Assembly: GCA_964023205.1 (NCBI GenBank)
Contig: OZ026840.1
Coordinates: forward strand, 34,761,336 to 34,825,335
Length of the DNA stretch: 64,000 bases
Direction of reading: 5' to 3'
Source of the DNA: Lutraria lutraria
Taxonomy: Eukaryota; Mollusca; Bivalvia; Venerida; Mactridae
This document shows, one piece after another, positions 54,456 through 64,000 of this stretch. Within the stretch, counting starts at the first letter, position 1, and each line of letters starts with the position of its first letter. The position numbers were made by a program, and so were the translations under genes. The notes beneath the pieces are model-generated. The model saw only the letters and a program-made list of their open reading frames with translations. It was not told where the DNA came from and made no database searches.

Positions 54456-56995
54456 TGATGTCAAATCGTGAAATGTATTGTAATCATACACTATAGAAAA
54501 TCATGTAATAATATAATATAACTCTTCTACCTTAATGTACAAGTCTCTAAATGGTATATAATCAGATCAATATATATGTACATGTATCACATAGTGTGTA
54601 AATCTATTTGTAAAAAAACACAATTCAGGTAAAATATAATATATAACTTAGGGGCAGAGTAGTACATGTTCGAGGGCTCAGTGCAAAACTGTCGTAAGTT
54701 GTTCTTATTTCAATATGAGTTACGACACTGTTGCGTTGAACCCTCGATATTCGTAATCTGGGATTATCAGAAAAGGAATTATTATCTATGCAAGTTTCTT
54801 AGGAGGGCAACTATTTCAGAAAACATGGTAATGTAACAAGTTAGTACATACATCAACACAAATTTCAACATCAGAAGTTTTCTTAGGTGTAATCAGGATT
54901 TATGATTTTTATGCGGAATGAAATGCCCGAGATATATAACGGTCACTCTGATTGGTTAATGTCTCCGACTCATCCAATTGAAACATATCTTAAAGAACAT
55001 TACATCCGGGCATTCCGTAATGGTATCTTCCAACTACATCAAGAACTTCAACTACTAGGTGGCCCTTAAACCCCTCGGTGATAAATTGTCTGCCCTTCAA
55101 CATCAACCTTAACACCCCTGATAAAAAAAATTTCAGATCAAATCAAACATCTTAATGTATAAATATGTTTACAAAATATCAAAAATATAAACAAAGAAAA
55201 AAATCACTAAATAGCAAAAATGATTGCACAATTAAAGTAAGGTAATGACACCAAATAGATCTTATAAATGAGAGATAAATAAAAGTTTGTTACTGGTTAC
55301 ATGCTCATTTGGATAGTATTGGTAGGTTGGGAAATTTGTTCTGGAAAGCAAGGACGTAATTAAAAAGAAAGTTAAACCTCAGCCAGAATTTTGTGACAAG
55401 TGTATGCTTATACTAGCAGACAGTCAACCTAACCAGTGTTTGAAGACATTGATTTTACTGCAGAGGGCCTTCGTCGTTGAGTGGTTATGATCTCTGACTA
55501 GTAATCACTTCCTCTTATCACTGTGCAGGGTTTTCAATAATATTCAGTACAACAGATTTTCTTATGAAAATAACAGACCCTATTTTCACCAACAATTCTG
55601 CAAAAATTTCTTACCACACAAACGGGTATTATGCCTGTCAGAAAATCGATTCTCATGAAAATTTATGAATGCGAAACGCACAGAGTTAATGATTCACAAT
55701 CATTTTGACACATGATAATATCCACTTATACAGTAAGCAGAAACATTCAACAAGATGCATTGATTTACACCAAATAAAAGTTACAACCTAAATAATGAGT
55801 ATTATAATTTATATGTACGCAAACATTTTACAGGTATATAAAAAATCATATTATTACACATTGTCAATTCATTCACAGGAGTTTTGGTAAATGAAAAAAA
55901 TACCCTTTTAAATCATTTTAAGCACTTTCAAGTAGTCTTCATTTTTACCCTGGTCATACATATGTATAAGACATTTTTTATTGAACTAGCCTCCATATAT
56001 AGCCAAAATGTATCATAACTAATATTTATAGTTTTGCAGTCGATTCAGTCCTCTGACAAAGATTCAAAGAGATTGTAAAATTTGGAGAATTACTGGCCCT
56101 TATGCCAAGTGCAATTCCATTGACTTTTTGAAGATTTCAGGCAATATGCAATTACCAGATTGTTATGGTTACACATAACTTTAGTATAGAAATCGATTGG
56201 CATCAAAGATTCTTTTTAGGTGTATACATTACATAAGTCACAACTTGACAATATTAAGCGAAAATATCAAATAAAAACATTTTTAGATCAAAATTCATTG
56301 AACTTAGCGAATAACTCTCACAGTCATGTTGTCGGTCAGTAATGATTTCAAGTTTTTAAGTCCTTGGGTCCAGTAAGAGTTCACTTTCTTTCACATGCAA
56401 TTGTTTTGATACAATTCCATTAAAGAAGCTTATGGTAATGAAAAAAATACTTAAAGAATGATGTTTCAAGTAGTATTTCATCATATACCTGTCCCCTTGA
56501 GTCAATAGGTATAAACTGGACCAGCCAGTCACTATATTATAAAATACAACCTAATGTTATAAAAATATGTATATAAAACTATACATAGGGCCAATAAAAT
56601 CTGGAAAAAAAATTCACTTCCTTCTGAACCATAAAATAAATATTTCATAGAAAAAGTTACGTCCACAATGGTCATAATCGGATAAAAAATTCAATGCATG
56701 TTGCCGATATCACGAGTAAAGATTCTCCTTCACTCGGTTGTTCGGACAAAATTCATCAATGAAAGGTCATGCAAAATCTGTTAAACTTTCTTCAATTACA
56801 AAGCATTTATAATGACGGTATAATTTTAAGATTGTTAAATTCAGTGTGTGGGGGATTATTTTGAAAACATTGATCGTAAAGAATAACGGAAAAATTACCA
56901 AACATAAAGGAATATCTCATAAAAATTACCCCCCCCCCCCCCCAACAGTAACAAATCGAGTAACAAATTGAGTTATAAATCGTTGTATACAGTAA

Positions 56996-59900
56996 TCAAT
57001 AAAGATCAGCTGACAAAACATCTTGTTTAATTTCCTCCTCAGACAAGAAGTTGTCATCTATCACATTTTTTGGTTTCTTTGAAACTGAACTAAACTCATC
57101 AGCATCTTTGAACTTGTTTTCATCCCTTTTCTTCAATGAATTGTTTTCATTTGTAGAAGAGTACTCATCACCTCCAACCACTAAAGAGTTGTTATCACAT
57201 TCTGCCATTAAAGATTCATTTACCCCATCCCCATTCGATTTCTGCTTGGTCCTAAATGTAGAAAATGAATCATATTCTTCTACATTTCCATCCCTATGTT
57301 GGGTACACATTTTTCCTATTCCAGTGTCACAATTACACATATTATCACAAGTATTTTCACCAGACTCGTCTTGATCAGTCTCCTTACCATGTTTGGTGTT
57401 ACCAGCTAAAATCCTTAGTTTACTGTCGCCATTTATACCGCCAGAGCTAGTTTTCTTCAGAGCAGGACTCAACAGATCAAGGGAGAGCACCCTCGTTGGG
57501 GGCTTGGGACAATCAGAGTTATGCTTCTTTACGGAATGTTCCGGAGAAGCAGACCTCGTATTTCTAGTTCTCGACATCTCAGTAATTTTACCAGAAGTCG
57601 GCACTCTGTCCTTCCACTGACCTTGACCCTTTATATAATTAGATTTTCTGTCCGAACTATCAAGATCTCCTTTCTCTTTATCAGGGTAAGTAACTCTGTT
57701 TGAATTGTTCTCAGTGACTGAGTTGTCTCCCTTACTTTGTGATAATGAACTAGCTGAGTTTCCTGTGAGATGTTCATCAGTTTTGATACTTGTATAGATA
57801 TGATCTGTGGATGTATCCGGTGTGCTGACTTCTGACTGTCCTTTACCAGTTGAACTGAAACAATCAAACAAACAGTTTATTATCATTCATCCTCATTTTT
57901 TTTCAAACAAAGTCATTTGGCGACCACCCCGCATTAACACTGGAGGAATACCCAAAGCGCACACCTAGGTAGAACCAAAAACTCAATCTAAGTGTAATTT
58001 GTTTTAAAGAATCCGACAAAATCAACTGATTTCAGCTTCAGACGTTTAAAGCCACTTTTCAATGATATTTCAGTAACATACAGCCCGCCATCCGTTCACC
58101 TAACCAGTTTTCTTGGACTGTATTCTACCCAGAACTACCTTACCTTTCACAAGGAACTGTCAACTTTTTCACATAATAAGATCAGTTAGAATATCAATGA
58201 TAGTACAGACAGGAATTAGACTCGCCTCCATGGGTTGCTGACTGCAGATCACTGTAACCTCTCACTGGTGATTGTCGTGGGTTCTAGCCCAGCTACTGAC
58301 TATGTCTCTTTATGAGAGAAAGTAGGCAGTTGCATAAGGATGATGGGCGTCTAGTACTGGTTCTTCCCAGAAACGGTGGTTAGGTGAACTGTCCGCCTCA
58401 TATGACTCTGACTTTTGAAAAGGTGTGTATAACTATAATTATAACTTGTTATAACTAATAATAAGTTTACTACCTATATATGTCTGTCACATTTTCCCCA
58501 GTGGATGTATTTCTTGGATCCTGTTCATCATTGTTCAGAATAGGACGGGTACTGTCCATACTCACATCATTAGATGGTAACTGTATCTCAGACTGTACAC
58601 AAGATTCTTTATAACCATCTCCTGAAGCAGAACAAAATATGTAACTTATAGGCACATGATGAAGGCAACCAAAGAGAGAGGAGGAATAATATAGCTTTTA
58701 ATATGCATAAACGTTCATTTGGCCTTTTTACATCATTTTTTTTACTGGGGCTTAATGTTGACGAACAGTCGGGATTACTTGGCAACTAGGACAGCTTCCA
58801 CACATTTTTCTGTGCATGGGTGTGATTTTGATAGGACATAAAACAAGTGGACTGATGGATGGAAAAGGATGTGTAAGTAAGTAAAACAATACATACCTCC
58901 AGTCTGCTTTGGTTCTGTAGACATCTGGAAAACAATAATAATCTATGAATAATTTTTTATTTGAAGTCAAATGTATATACACTACTCAACTTTTGAAATC
59001 GATCAGCATTGTCCAATAGCATAGTTCAATATTTCGTGAATAGGATTAGCACTTTTTAATACATTACAGATGAAGCATGCAATTTTTTCAATTTGTTCTA
59101 AACAATAAATAACGGTATTAAACTGAATGGCTTTATTTGGATGTGGGCGCTAACACGTACAGGCTTGACTATACTTATAAAAGCTTACAGCCAGTGCCTG
59201 AGCGTAGCCGAATTTTAAATGCTGGATAAGGCAGAAATCTAGCTACCCAATTATACATTTAAGACTTCTCTCAGCCTTGAATTATTCTAAGAAACTTTTT
59301 TATTTATGAGTCAAATAAAATATAATTAACATATGGAAAAAAAATACCTGAAGATTCCTGTCTTCATATAAGGGATTTTTCGAGACAAGTAAAACTTCAC
59401 AACTCTTCCGTTTGCTGAAATGCAAAATTATATACATGTACATACATGTACTAAATGTGTGAAAATCTTTAAACCCTTCCACTTTATTGCACGGGTTAAA
59501 TGAATTGTTATATGATAAGGGCTGTGATTGGATGCTGGATCAGAGGGGAGGAACTATGTTGTCTTAATACTGATTCCGTTTTCATAGTATGAACACGTAC
59601 ATACGACATTCTAAAAATAGAATATTTATAGTACTGGTAATTTTATTGTGAATCAAAATATATCAACATGAGTTGATTTTAGAAATACACTTCTTCAGAA
59701 ACCAACTCAGATATCCTCAACAGATTTACAAGTTCCACAAAAGTGACATAACTTAATTAATTCCATAGAGTTCCACAGTAAAAATTAAATCTTTGAATAA
59801 CATAAAAATCTCTGTAAATTTATTTATTATCTCTTTTTTTTTAACAACCCATTCAACAGCTATGGTAATTTCAGAGCCGCCACAGAGAGAGGGGAGATAA

Positions 59901-62900
59901 GATACAGGAGAACCAGGCATTTATATCCCTAATCTTTTCAAATAGCTTTTCCTGGTTCTTTATTTATCATGCCAAGTGAAATGCACTGATACTCGCCTTG
60001 CCCTTTTTCCTGTGTTTTTCTAGACACAGTACTTCGTCTGAGAAATTCGAAAAGGCGGAGGCAAGAATCAAATCCACAACCTTTTGTTTAGTAGTCTAGC
60101 ACAAGACCACTGATCACCCCTTTGTCTCTGTACAAGTACTGCAGAAATATATGTAATGTTAAAACAATCCACAGCAACCACACTTGTACGTTTCCCATAT
60201 TACCTACCCAATATGAATTACACTTCCATTTAAGGAATCTCTTGTACCATTGTTACTATGGAAACTCTCCTCTTGATCAAAACTGTAGAAACTGTGACAA
60301 CTTTTTCTCAATGAAGAATATTTTGTATCATTATAAAGGTTCCTGAAATAAAGAAAAGATAAATTATATACATTGCTAATTTACTTGGAAAACTTTTTTT
60401 CATACATATGTGGAGAAGTTACATGGCTCCTTGTGGAAGGTTAAATTAGTACTAGTTAGTATAAAGTCCAGAAAAATAGATTAAGTGAACCAGCCATCAT
60501 ATATATCAGAAATATAAATTCAAAACAGTGTAAAACCCACTGAAATAAAATGGAAAAAAATTCATGTAACAGTAACTAAATATGGCTATTCTAAGACTAA
60601 GTATTAACATAGACATAAATTCACTATTCCTGTCTATACATTCCAACATCATTATATACGTTAGCAAAATAGATTATTTCATAGAACTACATATCAATAT
60701 CATATCTAATTAGTATTTCAACTATTTTAAGTATAAAAATATCTATTTCATTACAGTTTGTATAATAAATGGAATTAGTATATTATGAATCCAAGAATTA
60801 CATTCCACACCAAAAATAAGTATTTTCCCCTACCAGATACACATGTATATATACATAAATATTAATACCAGTATATCATAATTGAATACGAAAGAAAGAA
60901 CAAACAAAACTACATGTACTGGGGTTTGTATTACTCTACATTTTACATATGCATATTTTTTCTTCGAGTCGCTCAACACTTCCAAGACATTTTCACACGT
61001 CAACAGTTTACTGTTCATGAATCAATTAATTCACTTCATTAACAGATCAACTCAATATTTTTTAACATCTAAAGCAAAACAAAAATAAAACAAAATGCTA
61101 TAATAATATTATTCTACCAAAAATGATCAAATCACAAAAACCCAGAAAATATGCGCTTGGGTACTTGGTGAAATAGTTCTAGTAAAGTATGGTCGAAATC
61201 CCTTGAGAAATGTAGGAGATGTATCATGGAAGAATTCAATTTTTTTATTTTTTTTTTTACCTGAGAGATGACGATGTTTATGTGAAAGTCAGTAAAAATC
61301 CCTTGATAAATATGGAAGGAGTAGCAAAGAGATGGAATTGTTGACACCTGCATGCCCGAAGTCATTCACCAATCTACGGTAATAACCAGCATTTTCCTTA
61401 AGAAAACCTGGTTAACAACATCAAAGCCCAGACTGATAAGTAGATATAATCATTTTCCGAATATTCAAGTACATGTATATCTGTCGAAGACAACCATAAC
61501 AGATCAATATAAGGCCCAATGTAAAAATTAGACCTTTAAGGACATGTACCAGTCATTGGTCAATTTTAAGATTACCCTCAAAACTAACCAATCAGAGTCA
61601 AGAATTCTGTGACTGGTTTTCTTATGATAAATTCAGGCTTAAATATAACCTCACACCCTGAGCAGATGTCCAAGATTTAAAAATAAGCTGAATATCTAAT
61701 AACCATACAGAAATGAACAAAATGAACCAAAGAAAATACAAAGCAAGGAAGAGGAACCTAAAACTGAACCAAAAACATTAAACCTGTCAGGCTGATATTT
61801 AATATCTATCAGAAGTGAATATCCAAATTCTAGAAACGTGTAACTTCATCTCTGAAATAATAGTGTTTATAAGGCGTAAAAATGTTTCTATCTGGTTAAC
61901 TAGCTGATCTACCCTAATTTTTCCGTGCGACCCTAGACTTCTTATTAAGCCTGAGGAACATTAATGTCACTTTTTGTTACCTTTCCTCATGCTTTTAAGA
62001 TAAAATAAATTCACTACCAGAAACAAACATTTTTTTCACTTCTAAACCAGGTACGTATATATGACATGTCCTGAATATACTTTCATACCTAACTCAATGA
62101 GCGGAGTTTTACATACATTGTTATTTAAATCAAGCACAGGCATTGGATAAATCATTGCTTGGTTTCAGAACCTGAATCTGCCAAAGAATCTGCCAAAGGT
62201 TAATATAATAATGATCATTGCATAAATAATTTTCTACATCGCATCACACATATCAGTCAACATCAGAAAGGGAAAACAGATAAGTAAAACTATGTGACGA
62301 AACATAAATAACTGGTATTATCTTTTATACTTTTTTTCACCGAGGAATAAACCAACAGCCTGGGTCGTATGGCAACTTTTCCAGCATTAACGGAGGAGGA
62401 CGACCCCAGGTGTATGCCTAGGTAGAACCACTGACTCGCTGTAGCTTAGCTGGACAACTAGCTTTCTCTCATGTGAAAATTTGGACCCAGTTGGGATTCA
62501 AACTTATAGCACTGAGGGGCTATAGTGATTTCTAGTTACAGACCATAACCACTTGAACACAGAGGTCCCTCTTTTATATACATATAATAAAATAAGAAGT
62601 TTAATCCCTCAATAAAGATGGATAACTTTGAACTACTACATGTACATGTATGCTTAAGAAAAAAAGTATAAAACAATGTCCAGGAAAAAGCGCAACTTAT
62701 TGCCAGATGACTATACTGGTGTTATTGATTTCTGATTTCTTCTGTAATAAGAATCCTTCATGTGAATTTTTAAAAAAATAGATGAATATTTTTAATTTGA
62801 TAATTCAAAATTCCTTTTGTATATAAAAACAGTAAGTAATAAAGTGATAGTTTTCACATAAGATTAAAATTATATTTTATCATAAGCTAGCAAACATTAA

Positions 62901-63356
62901 AATATCTAAGTACTTAATGTACTCATGGAATCTGAACTTACGTAGACTTGGGCAGCAACATGGTTCGGGAACTAGTTTTACAATTACCGGTACATTGTAC
63001 ATGGTGGCTGTAGAGAAGCATAGTACATTGATCTGCATCAAAATTCATGAGCACCTAGTGAGTGATGGCCATGGAAAACTGAGCTGTCTTTCAATGAACT
63101 ATCTTTCCAATAAGTAATATTAACAGATCAATCTATCAATTATCATAGATCACTTACTTGGGATTTTCCATATAAAACTGATCAAGAGACAACCTATGAT
63201 CAACCAGGGAGAGAGATTCAGATTTTTTCTGACGTCGTATTCTTGTCACGATAAAGACAATGATGATGACGAATAAAATCCCTCCAACAGATCCAAGCAC
63301 AACTGCAATGACTTTATCTGTACCAAATGTCTTGTCATTAGAATGAGGTTCGGCTT
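56996..63356 (-). CDS. Unrecognised type I membrane protein: transmembrane segment and long cytoplasmic tail (5' part outside window)
   Basis: I do not recognise this protein. Six exons join in phase: 63356-63158, 60342-60208, 59414-59348, 58924-58897, 58621-58474 and 57854-56996 (TGA). They give 477 complete codons. The first exon encodes a short juxtamembrane stretch, one strong membrane span (IAVVLGSVGGILFVIIIVFI) and a basic stop-transfer RIRRQKK, so the rest is probably cytoplasmic, about 440 residues. The tail is Ser/Asn/Asp-rich and looks disordered. It has tyrosine motifs including KNPLYEDR (NPxY-type, a possible PTB-domain or endocytic signal), DQFYMENP and EEYDSF, and it ends in acidic SADLY. 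The small exons (67 and 28 nt) could be alternatively spliced. An adhesion molecule or receptor ectodomain is expected to the right of the window, but none is visible. No enzymatic domain is seen. Exon structure is well supported by phase and splice sites; function is unknown. Confidence 0.8.
58215..58430 (+). mobile_element. tRNA-Ser-headed SINE copy
   Basis: Same family as 24107-24352: CACTGTAACCTCTCACTG, ATGTCTCTTTATGAGAGAAA and GTGGTTAGGTGAACTGTC. It lies in an intron of the membrane-protein gene. Confidence 0.88.
59830..60120 (-). mobile_element. SINE-like repeat, reverse copy of the 30690-31035 family
   Basis: Contains the inverse of the shared body (GGGGAGATAAGATACAGGAG, then AACCAGGCATTTATATCCCT) and ends in a decayed tRNA-like stretch near 60115. 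Confidence 0.65.
62345..62572 (-). mobile_element. SINE copy (family of 18905-19135)
   Basis: Reverse copy in the intron upstream of exon 60342-60208, with GAGGGGCTATAGTGATTTCT and ATAACCACTTGAACACAGAG. Confidence 0.75.
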
Positions 63357-63667
63357 CTGTAAGTGGTGGAATGTGTTACATATTATTAGGCAAGTGAAAT
63401 AATAATAATGTACAGTGCATCCTTTTAAAAGCAACACCCTTTGGGAGTAGTAAAATTATGTTGTTGCTCTAGAGAGGTTAAATTAATAGTTCAATTGTGC
63501 AGTGGGAAACGATCTTACTATTGTTGAAGGGAGGTTGTTGCTGAAGAGAGGGCCGCTCTGGAGAAGTTGTACTGTACATAATATTATGATGTTTTTCATT
63601 GTCAATGGTACAATTGAAAAATAGTCCTCAACAGATATAAGGCAAGTTAATTTTGGTTTCACCGGAC

Positions 63668-63860
63668 TTTCACATCGCACCAAGAGCCAGGGTCATTTAG
63701 TGACTTCCAGTTGTAACATTGGATGAAAACAGAAGCTTCGACCTTCCATAAGCCAGTTGACAGCTTCATTACATTGTTGTGGGTGGAATTCAAAATCACA
63801 GCAGTGTGAGACCACCATAGTGACACTTTAGGCAGGTTAAACCATGATCTCAATGCAAAT
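63668..63860 (-). mobile_element. Degraded SINE copy (family of 18905-19135)
   Basis: Retains CCAGGGTCATTTAGTGACTT, CATAAGCCAGTTGACAGCTT and a decayed tRNA-like end. Confidence 0.6.
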
Positions 63861-64000
63861 TGAAACAGGACACTAACATCTAAATCCTTTATCTCTGAAT
63901 CATGCATGATATTTATATGCTACATTCTTTTAGGATTTATTCAAATTATAATAAGTAAAATTATATGTGTTAAAAATTAAATATTGTTAAAACTGTTTTG

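Larger units (their letters stand above)
52935..56995. other. Convergent 3' flanks of SET and the membrane-protein gene
   Basis: The SET 3' UTR probably runs to a poly(A) signal at 53772. The minus-strand gene probably has a UTR of about 2.5 kb ending near 54450. Between them a roughly 300-bp repeat (53866-54165) matches the one in SET intron 2. A run of 15 C (56929-56943) and a partial SINE (55463-55535) lie in the minus-strand UTR. No protein-coding exon is recognised. Confidence 0.5.

Noticed and set aside
57051..57703. Plus-strand open frames over the large minus-strand exon
   Set aside because: They are shadows of the coding exon 57854-56996; they lack splice partners and similarity.

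Overview
The window is animal nuclear DNA: AT-rich, with spliced genes whose exons are joined by GT-AG introns, and introns and intergenic DNA crowded with short transposon-derived repeats. The repeats (tRNA-headed SINEs, many roughly 180-250 bp inverted-repeat elements, tandem blocks containing 'ggtcaaaaactaggtca') and the protein sequences suggest a bivalve mollusc. That placement is an inference from general familiarity with such genomes, not a database match.

Layout. 1-6132 (+): the 3' half of EDEM3, an ER mannosidase-like protein, running in from the left edge. 6133-12362: intergenic, repeat-rich. 12363-25591 (-): complete ANAPC5, 18 coding exons, 777 aa. About 25600-26680: divergent promoter interval. 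26680-33319 (+): complete EEFSEC, the selenocysteine-specific elongation factor, 8 exons, 580 aa. 33320-37128: convergent 3' ends. 37129-44680 (-): complete STX6, 8 coding exons, about 253 aa. 44681-47296: a second divergent interval. 47297-52934 (+): complete SET, 7 exons, 270 aa. 56996-63356 (-): the transmembrane segment and long cytoplasmic tail of a type I membrane protein that I cannot name; its extracellular exons lie beyond the right edge.

All exon junctions were joined by hand. Reading frame is kept across every junction and the predicted lengths match the known families. The genes are unrelated housekeeping functions: ER quality control, anaphase-promoting complex, selenoprotein translation, endosome/TGN SNARE, and chromatin/phosphatase regulation. 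They alternate in orientation as two head-to-head pairs (ANAPC5/EEFSEC and STX6/SET).

The strongest unusual observations are two neighbouring genes that each carry a U12-type (minor spliceosome) intron. SET has a textbook GTATCCTTT...TTCCTTAAC...AG intron. STX6 has an ATATCCTTT donor with a TCCTTAAC branch site and an AG (or less likely AA) end. Other highlights are a hAT-like element with an 8-bp target duplication, a 507-bp element with perfect terminal repeats and a 7-bp duplication, a SINE with a 13-bp duplication nested in a MITE, about 1 kb of minisatellite inside ANAPC5, and an EDEM3 that ends in DGEL instead of KDEL.
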